A stretch of 64,000 nucleotides of DNA from Caldicellulosiruptor kronotskyensis 2002. Its GTDB lineage: Bacteria > Bacillota > Thermoanaerobacteria > Caldicellulosiruptorales > Caldicellulosiruptoraceae. The position numbers and the translations under genes were made by a program. Positions 54,075 through 64,000 of the stretch are shown here, piece by piece; positions within the stretch are counted from its first letter, which is position 1; each line of letters starts with the position of its first letter. The stretch spans positions 2,040,501-2,104,500 of the forward strand of contig NC_014720.1 of the NCBI RefSeq assembly GCF_000166775.1, read 5' to 3'. Below the pieces are notes generated by a model. That model ran no database searches. It saw only the letters and a list, made by a program, of their open reading frames with translations, and was not told where the DNA came from.

Positions 54075-54107
54075 AAAAGAAGAAGGCTGGCATTTTCATC
54101 CAGCCTT
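54075..54107 (-). terminator. Terminator of the clpP-clpX unit
   Basis: Stem AAGGCTGG/CCAGCCTT (54083-54090/54100-54107), followed by TTCTTCTTTTTG on the minus strand. Confidence 0.82.
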
Positions 54108-54146
54108 CCATTCCAATTGTCAGTTTCTACATTTCAGATTTTTGTG

Positions 54147-55448
54147 TTATGAAACATTTCCTCTTCTTTCCTGAAGTCGCTGTTTTAGTCTTGGTCTTTT
54201 CTGAGCTTTCTTGTTCTCATTTATTATTACAATAGGTTTGTCTTCTTTTAAAACAGCAGCTTTTGTAATAATAACCTTTTCTATCTTATCATTTGACGGA
54301 ATCTCAAACATCACATCAAGCATAATCTCTTCCATTATAGCTCTAAGACCTCTTGCACCTGTGTTGCGCTCAATAGCCTTGTCAGCAATCGCTTCTAATG
54401 CATCTTTTTCAAACTCCAGCTCAACACCATCCATTGCAAAGAGCTTTTGATACTGTTTTACAAGAGCATTTTTGGGCTCTGTTAGTATCTTTATCAAAGC
54501 TTCCTTGTCAAGTGCATCCAATGTAACTATTATAGGCACGCGTCCTATGAACTCTGGAATCATTCCAAACTTTAGAAGATCCTGAGGCATTATTTGTCTT
54601 AGTATATCACCAATCTTTTTTTCTTTTTTGCTCTCAATCTTTGCGTTAAAACCAAGTGTCTTTTCACCAATTCTCTTTTCAATTATCTTTTCAATACCCT
54701 CAAAAGCCCCGCCACAGATAAACAGGATGTTTGTTGTGTCTATCTGTATAAATTCCTGGTGCGGATGTTTTCTCCCACCCTGTGGTGGAACAGAAGCAAT
54801 AGTCCCTTCCAATATTTTGAGCAGGGCCTGCTGAACACCTTCGCCTGAAACATCTCTTGTGATAGAAGGATTGTCAGACTTTCTTGCAATCTTGTCAATT
54901 TCATCTATATAGATTATACCACGCTCTGCTCTTTCAATATCATAGTCAGCATTCTGTATGAGCCTGAGCAAGATATTTTCAACGTCTTCACCAACATAAC
55001 CTGCCTCTGTCAAAGTTGTTGCATCAGCTATTGCAAACGGGACATTTAACATCTTTGCAAGAGTCTGAGCAAGGTATGTTTTACCAGACCCTGTTGGTCC
55101 AAGCATCAAGATGTTGCTCTTTTGAAGTTCAACATCGTCTTTTTTAGTGTCGTGGTAGTATATCCTCTTGTAATGGTTATATACAGCCACAGACAAAATC
55201 TTTTTTGCGTGGTCCTGACCAACAACGTATTGGTCTAAAAACTCTTTTATCTCCTTTGGAGTTGGGAGTCTGTCGTCAAACTCATTGTATTCTTCTTCTT
55301 CAAAATCCTCTGAGATTATTTCAGAGCAAAGTTCAATACACTCATCACAGATATAAACGCCAGGACCAGCAACAAGTCGTCTTACTTCATCCTGTGACTT
55401 CCCACAGAATGAACATCTTAGCTGTTTCTTCTCTTCAAACTTAGCCAA
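54147..55448 (-). CDS. clpX: ClpXP protease ATPase subunit ClpX
   Basis: AAA+ unfoldase that feeds proteins to ClpP. The N-terminal zinc-binding domain has Cys12, Cys15, Cys34 and Cys37; Walker A is GPTGSGKT at 117-124, Walker [12 protein letters not shown], and the pore loop GYVGEDVE near 149-156. The IGF-type ClpP-binding loop appears as LGFNA, in the usual place, so Ile-Gly-Phe is replaced by Leu-Gly-Phe. Length 433 is normal. It follows clpP by 29 bp. Confidence 0.97.
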   Translation of the reverse strand: MAKFEEKKQLRCSFCGKSQDEVRRLVAGPGVYICDECIELCSEIISEDFEEEEYNEFDDRLPTPKEIKEFLDQYVVGQDHAKKILSVAVYNHYKRIYYHDTKKDDVELQKSNILMLGPTGSGKTYLAQTLAKMLNVPFAIADATTLTEAGYVGEDVENILLRLIQNADYDIERAERGIIYIDEIDKIARKSDNPSITRDVSGEGVQQALLKILEGTIASVPPQGGRKHPHQEFIQIDTTNILFICGGAFEGIEKIIEKRIGEKTLGFNAKIESKKEKKIGDILRQIMPQDLLKFGMIPEFIGRVPIIVTLDALDKEALIKILTEPKNALVKQYQKLFAMDGVELEFEKDALEAIADKAIERNTGARGLRAIMEEIMLDVMFEIPSNDKIEKVIITKAAVLKEDKPIVIINENKKAQKRPRLKQRLQERRGNVS

Positions 55449-55477
55449 TTTTGAATCACCTCAAATTAAAGAAGGAT

Positions 55478-56065
55478 TTATGGGCGCCTTTCAATCACCT
55501 TGTCAATGATACCGTATTTTAATGCCTCTTCTGCTGTCATGAAAAAGTCACGGTCTGTATCACGTTCAATAACTTCTATTGGCTGACCAGTCCTCTCTGA
55601 CAAAATTTTATTTATTCTATTTTTTATCTTCAAAATCCACTCTGCATGGATTTTTATATCTGTTGCCTGACCGCGAACACCACCAAGCGGTTGGTGTATC
55701 ATTATCTCGCTGTTTGGAAGTGCAAACCTCTTGCCTTTTGCACCTGCCGCAAGCAGGAACGCGCCCATTGACGCTGCCAAACCAACACAGATTGTTGAAA
55801 CATCAGGCTTTATATATTGCATTGTGTCATAGATTGCAAAGCCTGCTGTAACAGAGCCACCAGGTGAGTTTATATAAAGGTAAATGTCTTTGTCAGGGTC
55901 TTCAGCTTCTAAGAAGAGAAGCTGAGCAACAATAAGTGATGCAATATCGTCTGTAATTTCACCGCTCAAGATTACTATTCTATCTTTTAAAAGCCTTGAA
56001 TATATATCATATGCTCTCTCGCCACGGTTTGTCTGCTCTATAACTATTGGAACAAGTGCAGACAT
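55478..56065 (-). CDS. clpP: ATP-dependent Clp protease proteolytic subunit
   Basis: Serine protease that forms the 14-mer chamber; 195 residues. Catalytic triad: Ser99 in GLAASMGA, His124 in IMIHQPLGG and Asp173 in DTDRDFFM. The N-terminal processing region is [20 protein letters not shown], in part. It stands between tig and clpX, the widely conserved tig-clpP-clpX order. Confidence 0.97.
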   Translation of the reverse strand: MSALVPIVIEQTNRGERAYDIYSRLLKDRIVILSGEITDDIASLIVAQLLFLEAEDPDKDIYLYINSPGGSVTAGFAIYDTMQYIKPDVSTICVGLAASMGAFLLAAGAKGKRFALPNSEIMIHQPLGGVRGQATDIKIHAEWILKIKNRINKILSERTGQPIEVIERDTDRDFFMTAEEALKYGIIDKVIERRP

Positions 56066-56136
56066 AATTTTTCCCTCCTTTATCCAAAAAACAATTTAGT
56101 AACACTAAAAATATTAATTCCATTCAACAATTCTGT

Positions 56137-57453
56137 TTAATTCTCTTGATTTTCACCTTGATTATCTTCACTTATAATTTTAGCATTTTCGTAAATAAAA
56201 TCTATAGCCTTATTTAGGATTATACCCTCTTTTATATATTCAATATCATCTTCAGAAAGTCTTTCTTTAAGCTTATCAACTTCCAAGTTGTACATCTTTG
56301 CAAGTCTTTCAAGCTCTTTTTGAAGCTCTTCATCTGTTGCCTGGATATTTTCTACCTTTGCAATCTTTTCCAAGATAAGGTTATTCCTTACAGCCTTTTC
56401 TGCTCTTTCTCTAAACTGGCTTCTAAATTCCTTGTCAGTCTTTCCTATAGCTTGCAGGTATCTCTCGTATGTCATGCCAAAGTACTGAAGATTTCTTGCA
56501 ACATCTTCAACATAATAATTTATCTGATTTTCTATCATAGGCTCAGGAATATCTATAGAAGTATTCTGCGCAATCTTTTCTAAAATTGCATCAATCATTT
56601 CGTCTTTTGCTTTCTGGTCATTTTTCTCTTTAATTCTGTTTCTAATATTTGCCTTCAGTTCTTCTAATGTCTCAAATTCACTGACATCTTTTGCAAACTC
56701 ATCATCAAGCTCAGGAAGTTCTTTCACCTTTATATCTTTCACTTTTACCCTGAAAGTTGCCTTTTTACCAGCAAGTGAAGGTTCTTGATAATCCTCTGGG
56801 AATGTTACCTCTATTTCCTTTTCCTCACCCTTGTTCATACCAATAAGCTGTTCTTCAAATCCTGGTATAAAAGTATTTGAACCTATTGTAAGTTCATAGT
56901 CCTTTGCTGAACCGCCATTTATAGGCTCACCATCTACAAAACCTTCAAAGTCAATTGTAACAATATCTCCGTTTTCAACCGGTCTTTCAACAGGAACAAA
57001 CCTTGCATTTTCTTCTCTCAAGTGTTCAAGCTCATGTTCTACCTCTTCTTCAGCAACAGGATATTCAATCTTTTTAATTTCAATTCCTTTGTACTGACCA
57101 AGCTCAAATTCAGGTTTTACATATACTTCAGCCTTGTATATGAAGCTCTTGCCTTTTCCAACCTGAACAATATCCACTTCTGGTCTTGAGACAACTTCAA
57201 GTTTGCTCTCTTCAATTACCTTTGGATATGTCTCATTTAAAACATAGTCAATAGCATCATCATAAAATACCTCTTCGCCATAAGCTCTTTCAATCAAAGA
57301 CCTTGGAGCCTTGCCAGGCCTGAAACCTGGAATTTTGAAATATTTTGCGTTCTTTAAATAAGACTTTTGAAGACCTTCTTCAAACTTCTCAGCCTCAACC
57401 TCAACCTCAATGATTGCCTTGTTTGTACCCTTTTTCTCAATCTTGAACTCCAT
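56137..57453 (-). CDS. tig: Trigger factor
   Basis: Ribosome-bound chaperone and peptidyl-prolyl isomerase, 438 residues. The ribosome-binding signature GFRPGKAP is near 43-50, the FKBP domain (GDIVTIDFEGFVDG) is near 162-175, and the C-terminal helical arms complete it. First gene of tig-clpP-clpX; its acidic C-terminal tail (EDNQGENQEN) is typical. Confidence 0.96.
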   Translation of the reverse strand: MEFKIEKKGTNKAIIEVEVEAEKFEEGLQKSYLKNAKYFKIPGFRPGKAPRSLIERAYGEEVFYDDAIDYVLNETYPKVIEESKLEVVSRPEVDIVQVGKGKSFIYKAEVYVKPEFELGQYKGIEIKKIEYPVAEEEVEHELEHLREENARFVPVERPVENGDIVTIDFEGFVDGEPINGGSAKDYELTIGSNTFIPGFEEQLIGMNKGEEKEIEVTFPEDYQEPSLAGKKATFRVKVKDIKVKELPELDDEFAKDVSEFETLEELKANIRNRIKEKNDQKAKDEMIDAILEKIAQNTSIDIPEPMIENQINYYVEDVARNLQYFGMTYERYLQAIGKTDKEFRSQFRERAEKAVRNNLILEKIAKVENIQATDEELQKELERLAKMYNLEVDKLKERLSEDDIEYIKEGIILNKAIDFIYENAKIISEDNQGENQEN

Positions 57454-57641
57454 TCTAATCCTCCCTCAAAAAGATTTATTTTAAATTTTTCATTGCTGTC
57501 TGTCTAATAAAAAGTTATATTTTAACTATGATATTGTAGCATAAAAGTTTTTATTTTAAAAGTGGATTTTGAAAAGTTTGCTTTCCAACTTGTATGCGAA
57601 CAATTTTTTAATTCAAAATGGAATATTATGGAATTATTTTA

Positions 57642-57670
57642 TTGTATGCACAAGTTGAAAGGTATATAAT
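57642..57670 (+). promoter_or_regulatory. Promoter of the fucose/arabinose isomerase-like gene
   Basis: TTGTAT (57642-57647), a 17-bp spacer and a perfect TATAAT (57665-57670), 44 bp before the ATG. Confidence 0.7.
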
Positions 57671-57713
57671 TTAATTATGATTTAAAATGAACATTTGGGA
57701 GGGAACATTTAAG

Positions 57714-59198
57714 ATGATTCAAAACATACCTGAAGTAAAACTTGGAATTGTGGCAGTCAGCAGAGACTGTTTCCCAGTCACACTTTCCGAAAAGAGAAGA
57801 AAAGCAGTGGTTGAAGAGTGCAAACGTCTTGGCATTGACATCTTTGAGGCAAAGACAACAGTAGAAAATGAAAACGACGTTTTAAAAGCCTTAGACGAAC
57901 TCAAATCAGCAGATGTAAATGCTCTTGTTGTGTACCTTGGAAACTTTGGTCCAGAAGGACCTGAAACAATGCTTGCACAAAAATTTAATGGTCCTTCCAT
58001 GTTTGTCGCAGCAGCTGAAGAGACACAAGAAAACCTGTTTGATGGTCGTGGCGATGCTTACTGTGGGATGCTAAACGCTTCGTACAATATAGGTCTTAGA
58101 AAGCTCAATCCTTACATTCCTGAGTATCCTGTTGGAGATAGCAGCGAGGTTGCAAACATGATTGCCCATTTTGTAGATGTTGCAAGGGTTGTGATAGGAG
58201 TAAAGAACCTTAAAATCTTCAGTTTTGGACCACGTCCACAGGATTTTCTTGCTTGCAATGCACCAATAAAGCCTCTTTATGACCTTGGCATAGAGATAAT
58301 GGAAAACTCTGAGCTTGATCTGTTTGAGGCATTCAACAATCATAAAGATGACCCACGTATACCTGAGATTGTAAAACAAATGCAAGATGAGCTTGGCACT
58401 GGCAACAAACATCCAGGTATTTTGCCAAAGCTTGCTCAATATGAGCTCACTTTGATGGACTGGTATGAAAAATATCGCGGCAGCTGCAAATTTGCAATAT
58501 TTGCTAACAAATGCTGGCCAGCTTTTCAGACACAGTTTGGATTTGTTCCATGCTATGTAAACGCAAGGCTTGCATCAAAAGGTATTCCAGTTGCATGTGA
58601 GGTTGATATCTACGGGGCACTGAGCGAGTATATAGTGACACTTGCAACACAGCTTCCCGCAACAATCCTCGATATAAACAACACAGTACCAAAAGATATG
58701 TACGAGGCAAACAAGGACAAGTTCAAAGATTACAAGCCAACAGACCTTTTCATGGGATTCCACTGCGGAAATACTCCAATTTGCCACATGAAATATGCAG
58801 AGATGAGATACCAGCTTATTATGCACAGACTATTGGAACCTGACAAAGAACCCGACATCACACGCGGAACACTTGAAGGTGCAATAAAACCTGGTGAAAT
58901 AACAATATTCAGGCTTCAGTCAACAGCCGATTGTTTGCTCAGGTCGTACGTTGCACAGGGTGAGGTAATTGACGTTGACCCACGTTCGTTTGGTGGAATT
59001 GGTGTGTTTGCAATAAAAGAAATGGGAAGATTCTACAGATACGTTCTGATTCAAAAGAGATTCCCTCATCATACAGCAGTTGCATTCAAACATGTTGGAA
59101 AAGTTCTATTTGACGCAATGAAAATGCTGGGTGTTGATGACATATCGTTCAATCAACCAGCAAATATGCTCTACAAGGACGAAAATCCATTTAAATAA
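57714..59198 (+). CDS. L-fucose/L-arabinose isomerase family protein
   Basis: A 494-residue ketol-isomerase-like protein with the three-domain layout of FucI/AraA. Recognisable parts are the start VKLGIVAVSRDCFP, the LGNFGPEGPE turn near 83-92, GDSSEVANMI, CEVDIYGALSEY near 305-316 with the metal-binding Glu/Asp, and FHCGNTP near 353-359 with a ligand His. True FucI is about 590 residues, so the substrate could be another sugar. ATG 57714 after GGGAGGG is preferred to ATG 57687, which lacks a ribosome site. It converges on rhaA. Confidence 0.8.
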   Translation: MIQNIPEVKLGIVAVSRDCFPVTLSEKRRKAVVEECKRLGIDIFEAKTTVENENDVLKALDELKSADVNALVVYLGNFGPEGPETMLAQKFNGPSMFVAAAEETQENLFDGRGDAYCGMLNASYNIGLRKLNPYIPEYPVGDSSEVANMIAHFVDVARVVIGVKNLKIFSFGPRPQDFLACNAPIKPLYDLGIEIMENSELDLFEAFNNHKDDPRIPEIVKQMQDELGTGNKHPGILPKLAQYELTLMDWYEKYRGSCKFAIFANKCWPAFQTQFGFVPCYVNARLASKGIPVACEVDIYGALSEYIVTLATQLPATILDINNTVPKDMYEANKDKFKDYKPTDLFMGFHCGNTPICHMKYAEMRYQLIMHRLLEPDKEPDITRGTLEGAIKPGEITIFRLQSTADCLLRSYVAQGEVIDVDPRSFGGIGVFAIKEMGRFYRYVLIQKRFPHHTAVAFKHVGKVLFDAMKMLGVDDISFNQPANMLYKDENPFK

Positions 59199-59213
59199 TG
59201 TGGATATAAAAAG

Positions 59214-59260
59214 GGCTGCAGCCGGTTTTATGTACTCTATCCGCAAGCTGCAGCCTCTTT
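59214..59260. terminator. Bidirectional terminator between the isomerase gene and rhaA
   Basis: Stem GGCTGCAGC/GCTGCAGCC (59214-59222/59247-59255), followed by TCTTTTGTTTT on the plus strand and CCTTTTTATA on the minus strand. It serves both convergent genes. Confidence 0.85.
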
Positions 59261-59264
59261 TGTT

Positions 59265-60545
59265 TTATATTCTGTTTTTCAATACCTTATCTTCATATTC
59301 CTTCACCTTGTCAAGCCAGCTACTTCCAACAGGAACATCACTTTCATAGCAGAACTTGTTCCACACAGCACCAAATGGCAAAGTTTTGAACTCTTCTAAA
59401 AGCGCAAGCCGTTTACCAAAATCTCCTTCATTTTCAGCTTCATTTAAAAGATGTGTTGGTTCAAGCAAAGCGTACAAAATTGATTTTAATGCAGACCTTG
59501 CACCTGTCACCCAAGCAGTAATCCTGTTTATGCTTGCATCAAAAAAGTCCAATGCAAAAAACACCCTGTCAAAAGCATCTGCTCTTTTTACTTCCTGCGA
59601 AACAGACACCACTTCATCGTTTAGCACAACAACATGGTCACTGTCCCATCTCATACCGCGGCTCAAATGCAAAAGCACCTTCTTTGAAAATGCTAAAATT
59701 GATGAAATCTTGTCAGCCACACTTTCTGTTGGATGGAAATGTCCAAGGTCAAAACAAATTGCTATATCATGCTTGCTTGTAAAAACATAGCCCATGTAAA
59801 ACTCATGAGACCCAGCAACAAACGCCTCAGACCCAATTCCGAAAAGCTTACTCTCAACAGAATCAACAAGGTATGTTTTGTCAACCGACGCAGCAAATAT
59901 CTCATCTAAAGACTCTTTCAAAATCTTCCTGTACTCATACCTCTTTGCTGTAAAGTCTTTCGACCCATCAGGAATCCAAATGTTGTTTATACAAGTCTTT
60001 TTTAGTTCTTTCCCTATTTGGGATGCAATTTCTCTTGATTTTATTCCATGCTTTATCCAGAAATTTCTAATATCTCTATCTGTACTTGAGAGAGTATATC
60101 CTGACTGTGCCTTTGGATGAGCAAAAAATGTGGGATTAAAATCAAGCCCTATATCCTTTTCTTTTGCCCACTTAAGCCACTTTTCAAAGTGGTCAATTGA
60201 AAGCTCATCCCTGTCAACCTTTTTCCCATTTGTCTCAGCATATATAGCGTGAAGATTTACCTTGTGCTTGCCAGGGATAAGACTCATAGCAAACTCTAAA
60301 TCAGACCTGAGTTCATCGCCGTTTCTCGCCCTGCCAAAATAGTTTCCTGTTGCTAAAATTCCGCCACCGCCCATCCCTTTTGTCGCTTCTTCAAACCCTG
60401 TCACATCATCGCCCTGCCAGCAGTGAAGTGAAATACTAATTCTCTTCATCTTTTCTAAGACTTCATCTGTCTCAACACCATATTCTTTGTAAACCTCTTT
60501 TGCCCTTTCGTAATCGGCAAGAATCTTTTCATAACTTGAGCTCAT
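59265..60545 (-). CDS. rhaA: L-rhamnose isomerase
   Basis: Converts L-rhamnose to L-rhamnulose. The 426 residues have the RhaA hallmark SLHCWQGDDVTGFE near 37-50, LDFNPTFFAHP, the metal-site segments SHEFYMGY and FDLGHFHPTESVADK, and RGMRWDSDHVV. The frame opens at 60671 inside the regulator gene, but GGGAGGGAAGG precedes the ATG at 60545. It follows the DeoR gene by 25 bp, so both are probably one unit. Confidence 0.93.
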   Translation of the reverse strand: MSSSYEKILADYERAKEVYKEYGVETDEVLEKMKRISISLHCWQGDDVTGFEEATKGMGGGGILATGNYFGRARNGDELRSDLEFAMSLIPGKHKVNLHAIYAETNGKKVDRDELSIDHFEKWLKWAKEKDIGLDFNPTFFAHPKAQSGYTLSSTDRDIRNFWIKHGIKSREIASQIGKELKKTCINNIWIPDGSKDFTAKRYEYRKILKESLDEIFAASVDKTYLVDSVESKLFGIGSEAFVAGSHEFYMGYVFTSKHDIAICFDLGHFHPTESVADKISSILAFSKKVLLHLSRGMRWDSDHVVVLNDEVVSVSQEVKRADAFDRVFFALDFFDASINRITAWVTGARSALKSILYALLEPTHLLNEAENEGDFGKRLALLEEFKTLPFGAVWNKFCYESDVPVGSSWLDKVKEYEDKVLKNRI

Positions 60546-60570
60546 AAAAAACCTTCCCTCCCTTTTTCCT

Positions 60571-61338
60571 TCAATATAAAATCTTAACACCACATTCTCG
60601 AGCAGCCTTTTCAATGTCTTCAGGAAGTTCTCTTTCGCAAATCCAAATGTCAATCTCATCAAGCCTTGCATACGAAAACGGCATGTTTTTGCCTACTTTT
60701 GAAGTGTCCATAAGCATAACTACTTTCTGACTCCGTTCAATTATCCTTCTTTTGAGATCACCTTCATATGCATTTGATACACTAAATCCTGCTTCAAGAC
60801 AAAAACCTGATGCGCTCATAAAGGCAATGTCAATGTTCATTCTATCAAGAGAAAATATGGCATTTGGACCAGACACTGATAAGGTATTGCTATTGACAAT
60901 TCCTCCCAGCATCACAACAAAAATATTTTTCTTTTTAACAAGCTCAAGTGCAATGTTAAGCCCGCTTGTAATGATTGTATAATTGTCACTCTCGAGGATT
61001 TTGGCAAGACACATGATGGTGGAACCTGCGTCAAAATATATTGACCTATTTTTTTCAACAAGTCCTTTTGCAATATTTGCAATCTTCATCTTTGCTTCAA
61101 TATTTTCCTGAGCACGCTTTGAATATTCGTCTTCCTGGCCAGTCAGCTGCCACAGCTTCTTTGTGCTGATAGCACCACCATGCGTCCGAATGAGATGGCC
61201 TTCCTTTTCAAGCGCAATCAAATCACGTCGCAGCGTCATGGTAGATACATCTGGAAAAAATTCTTTGAGTTTTTGAAGCTGGATTTCCCCTTTTTGTTCT
61301 AATATATCAAGGATTTTTTTCTTTCTAAAATCATTCAC
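60571..61338 (-). CDS. DeoR family transcriptional regulator
   Basis: A 255-residue repressor-type protein. The N-terminal winged helix-turn-helix carries the DeoR signature VSTMTLRRDLIALEKEGHLIRTHGG near 31-55; the C-terminal DeoRC sensor domain has YFDAGSTIMCLA and TSGLNIA and binds sugar phosphates. Lying between rhaA and the E1 gene, it probably controls them in response to a rhamnose or fucose metabolite; the ligand is inferred. Confidence 0.9.
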   Translation of the reverse strand: MNDFRKKKILDILEQKGEIQLQKLKEFFPDVSTMTLRRDLIALEKEGHLIRTHGGAISTKKLWQLTGQEDEYSKRAQENIEAKMKIANIAKGLVEKNRSIYFDAGSTIMCLAKILESDNYTIITSGLNIALELVKKKNIFVVMLGGIVNSNTLSVSGPNAIFSLDRMNIDIAFMSASGFCLEAGFSVSNAYEGDLKRRIIERSQKVVMLMDTSKVGKNMPFSYARLDEIDIWICERELPEDIEKAARECGVKILY

Positions 61339-61377
61339 AACACCACATCCCGAAAACTCATCTTGGATTTAAAAGTA

Positions 61378-63849
61378 TTATATACCAAGTCTATTTGTCC
61401 TTAAAATCTCATTTGTAGTGAAGTTGTTCTTTGGCACATGACCTTTAAGTGGCATAATCCTTTCATGGATTGCATCAATAATCCAGTCAGCTTGCGGGAA
61501 GAAATAGTTTTCAAATTCGTATGCTGGGACAATCCAATTTTTAGAACCAACTACAACAGGTGGTGCGTCCAGATAGTCAAATGCGAGGTCGGCGATTGTT
61601 GCTGCCATGTCTTTCAAAATTGAGCCCCTTGCACATGCGTCAGATGCAAGCACAATTTTTCCTGTTTTTTTGACAGATTCAATCACCTTCTCATAGTTAA
61701 AAGGTACGAGCGTTCTTGCATCGATGATTTCAGCACTCACTCCATACTTTTCTTCTAAGATCTTGGCTGCATCAAGTGCTCTGTACAGCGTTGCTCCAAC
61801 TGTCAGGATTGTAATGTCCTTACCTTCTTTTTTGATATCAGGTTCGCCGATTGGAATCTCATAATACCCTTCCGGGACACCTTCTTTGTGGAAAAGTTCT
61901 CCAATATCATACAGTCTTTGGCTTTCAAAAAATATCACTGGGTCTGTGGAAGACAGTGCGCTGTTCATAAGACCTTTTGCATCATAAGGTGTTGCTGGGA
62001 ATACAACTTTAAGTCCAGGAATGTGAGAAACAATAGAAGACCAGTCCTGTGAGTGTTGTGCACCATATTTTGAACCAACAGAAACCCTCACAACAACAGG
62101 CATTTTCAACGTTCCTGCGCTCATTGCTTGCCATTTTGCAAGCTGGTTAAATATCTCATCCCCTGCTCTTCCGATAAAATCGCAGTACATTATCTCTACA
62201 ACAACCCTGCCACCACACATCCCATATCCCACTGCAGACCCAACTATTGCACCTTCTGAGATACAGGTGTTAAATAGTCTGTGATATGGCAAAGACTCTG
62301 TAAGTCCTCTGTAGACCGCAAAAGCTCCGCCCCAGTCGCGCAAGTCTTCCCCGTATGAGATAAGTGTTGGATCTGTGTAGAACTTGTCAAGTAACGCTTC
62401 AAATATTGCGTCTCTGAGATTGAACACCTTTGCCTTTGGAACAGGTTTCCCATCAACAATTCCTACTCTTATTTTGTTCTTTATCTGTTTTAAGCGCGGA
62501 TTTTCTTCTTTTGGAATCAAAACTTCAGGAGTTCTGTCTTCCATCTTCTCAATCTTCTGGTTTGAGAACATATATCTTGCTATACCATCAGAGTCTTTCA
62601 CAAGATTTATTCTTGGCGAAACATTTTCATCAACAGCAAGAGCGCATATCTTTGTTATAAGCTCTTTCACATAGCTTTGAATCTCCTCTATCTTTTCTTC
62701 TGTCACAACACCTGCTTTGATTAGCTCATCCTTATAAGTTACTATTGGGTCTTGAGCTGCCCATGCCTCAACCTCCTCTTTTGTCCTGTAGGAAGATGAG
62801 TCAGATGGAGAGTGGCCTGTGAGCCTGTATGTGACAATATCCAAAAGAACCGGACCCTGTTTTTGTTCAAGAAGGTATTTCTTTCTCCTCATTGCATCAA
62901 TTACAGCCAGTGGATTGTAGCCATCAACACGCTCGGCATGCATCTGTTCAGGGTTAACGCCTGCTCCCACTCTTGCAAGCATGTCATATCCCATTGTCTC
63001 GCCACGTGTCTGCCCACCCATAGCATATTGGTTGTCCATAAAATTGAAGATTATTGGAAGCCCTCCTCTGTATTCATCATCCCACAATTTTTTGTATTGG
63101 TCCATTGAAGCAAGGCACATAGCCTCCCATACAGGTCCACACGCCATCGAACCATCGCCAATATTGACAACAACAATGCCATTTTTCTTATTGATTTTCT
63201 TAAATAAAGCTGCTCCTACTGCAATATCAGCAGACCCGCCAACAATTGCATTGTTTGGGTAAATTCCAAATGGTGGGAAGAACACATGCATGGATCCGCC
63301 AAGACCTTTTTGGAAACCTGTTTCTCTTCCAAATATCTCGGCAAGAGTGCCATACAAGAAAAAGTTGACTGCAAGTTCTTTAATACTTGAGATATTTTTT
63401 AAGTTTTCTTCCACAACTCTAAGTATTGATCCATCAAAATAGCTTTCCATAATTTTTAAAAGCTCATTGTCACTGAGCTTTTCAATTGTTGAAAGGCCCT
63501 TAGCAATAACCTCTCCATGACTTCTATGTGAACCAAATATAAAGTCATCTTTATCAAGCACAAAAGCCTGACCCACCGCTGCTGCTTCCTGACCAATCGA
63601 CAGGTGTGCCGGTCCTGGATAATCATACTTTATTCCATTGTACTCCCCAGTTGTTTTTATTAAAGAGAGCATTGTTTCAAATTCACGGATTATAAACATA
63701 TCTCTGTAAATTCTAATCAGCTGGTCATCCGAAAAGTTCTGTCTCTCCTCTTCTAAGGTTTTGTTATACTGATTTACAGGAATATCAAAAAATTTTATCC
63801 AGCCACTTTTTCTTACCTCGTTCGGGTCAATAAACTGTGACTTTGGCAT
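61378..63849 (-). CDS. 2-oxoacid/acetoin dehydrogenase E1, alpha and beta subunits fused
   Basis: An 823-residue thiamine-diphosphate enzyme with alpha and beta E1 subunits in one chain. The alpha half has [14 protein letters not shown] near 98, and the TPP motif GDGSMACGP...[11 protein letters not shown]. The beta half begins near residue 490 ([20 protein letters not shown], in part), with [21 protein letters not shown] and the transketolase C-domain. Separate subunits are the rule, so the fusion stands out. The substrate is unknown: pyruvate, acetoin or a branched 2-oxoacid. ATG 63849 is preferred to the TTG at 63873, which overlaps GGGGGGAGG. Confidence 0.88.
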   Translation of the reverse strand: MPKSQFIDPNEVRKSGWIKFFDIPVNQYNKTLEEERQNFSDDQLIRIYRDMFIIREFETMLSLIKTTGEYNGIKYDYPGPAHLSIGQEAAAVGQAFVLDKDDFIFGSHRSHGEVIAKGLSTIEKLSDNELLKIMESYFDGSILRVVEENLKNISSIKELAVNFFLYGTLAEIFGRETGFQKGLGGSMHVFFPPFGIYPNNAIVGGSADIAVGAALFKKINKKNGIVVVNIGDGSMACGPVWEAMCLASMDQYKKLWDDEYRGGLPIIFNFMDNQYAMGGQTRGETMGYDMLARVGAGVNPEQMHAERVDGYNPLAVIDAMRRKKYLLEQKQGPVLLDIVTYRLTGHSPSDSSSYRTKEEVEAWAAQDPIVTYKDELIKAGVVTEEKIEEIQSYVKELITKICALAVDENVSPRINLVKDSDGIARYMFSNQKIEKMEDRTPEVLIPKEENPRLKQIKNKIRVGIVDGKPVPKAKVFNLRDAIFEALLDKFYTDPTLISYGEDLRDWGGAFAVYRGLTESLPYHRLFNTCISEGAIVGSAVGYGMCGGRVVVEIMYCDFIGRAGDEIFNQLAKWQAMSAGTLKMPVVVRVSVGSKYGAQHSQDWSSIVSHIPGLKVVFPATPYDAKGLMNSALSSTDPVIFFESQRLYDIGELFHKEGVPEGYYEIPIGEPDIKKEGKDITILTVGATLYRALDAAKILEEKYGVSAEIIDARTLVPFNYEKVIESVKKTGKIVLASDACARGSILKDMAATIADLAFDYLDAPPVVVGSKNWIVPAYEFENYFFPQADWIIDAIHERIMPLKGHVPKNNFTTNEILRTNRLGI

Positions 63850-63876
63850 CTTTAAACCAACCTCCCCCCACAAATT

Positions 63877-64000
63877 CTATAGTTCAAATATAACCTCTCT
63901 TATAATTTCACTAACCGTCGGATGTGGAAATACAATATCTTTTATATCTTCAACTCTCAGTTGTGCCTCAATCATCACACCAACACCGAAAATTATTTCT
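63877..64000 (-). CDS. Dihydrolipoamide dehydrogenase-like, C-terminal end
   Basis: The last 40 residues of a gene running off the right edge. The end IKDIVFPHPTVSEIIREVIFEL matches (in part) the HPHPTxSE dimer-interface signature of lipoamide dehydrogenases, whose His-Glu pair is catalytic; here it is FPHPTVSE. It would be the E3 subunit for the E1 fusion encoded 27 bp downstream. Other members of the pyridine nucleotide-disulphide reductase family are possible from so little sequence. Confidence 0.75.
   Translation of the reverse strand, partial: EIIFGVGVMIEAQLRVEDIKDIVFPHPTVSEIIREVIFEL

Overview
The window is AT-rich, protein-dense DNA from a low-GC Gram-positive (Firmicutes/Clostridia-type) chromosome. 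Gene content and order best fit an anaerobic thermophile of the Caldicellulosiruptor kind: a dcw cluster with a PASTA-tailed SpoVD, an H+-pumping pyrophosphatase, gatCAB, SigK, rhamnose metabolism and IS elements. The genus is an inference from gene content; no rRNA is present to confirm it. Most genes lie on the minus strand.

Layout by region. (1) 1-11.9 kb: the complete mraZ-rsmH-ftsL-spoVD-murE-murF-mraY-murD-ftsW-murG-murA cell-wall and division operon, read right to left, with murA cut by the window edge. Three direct MraZ boxes lie just downstream of its promoter. (2) 12.1-19.9 kb: a 59-residue Spo0E-like gene, lgt, a YmfF/YmfH-type M16 peptidase pair, a HEPT-MNT toxin-antitoxin-like pair, and gatCAB. 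(3) 20-23.3 kb: a small accessory locus with an ABC-2 type permease and ATPase, preceded by a 55-residue two-helix membrane protein and an apparently frameshifted Cys-containing peptide; then an orphan 108-residue gene. (4) 23.5-38.6 kb: hppA, five tRNAs (Val-Asp-Phe-Gly-Cys), hslO, csp, a methyltransferase, plsY, der, a DUF512 radical-SAM protein, a corrinoid methyltransferase, a DUF402 protein, tRNA-Pro, sigK, and the trhP-trmR-mltG block, then typA.

(5) 38.9-48.2 kb is a phosphate-scavenging island: the ugpA-ugpE-ugpB glycerophosphodiester/glycerol-3-phosphate importer, a glycerophosphodiester phosphodiesterase, a membrane-anchored metallophosphatase and a secreted 5'-nucleotidase. Four transcription units share one promoter architecture: TTAACA-like hexamers repeated every 11 bp, exactly 9 bp upstream of a -10 element. 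This is the expected geometry of a PhoP/PhoB-type Pho box. A decayed IS sits between ugpE and ugpB and a frameshifted IS256-family element closes the island on the right. Together the products would release phosphate and glycerol phosphate from outside sources and import them.

(6) 49.8-57.5 kb: the macromolecular-synthesis genes rpoD-dnaG with a dGTPase-like gene, then clpX-clpP-tig. (7) 57.7-64 kb: a deoxysugar region with an L-fucose/L-arabinose isomerase-like protein converging on rhaA, a DeoR-type regulator, a fused alpha-beta E1 subunit of a 2-oxoacid/acetoin dehydrogenase, and the tail of a dihydrolipoamide dehydrogenase running off the window.

The most notable signals are the four matching Pho-box promoters and the peptide/two-helix-protein/ABC locus. 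No CRISPR array, rRNA or clear riboswitch was seen.
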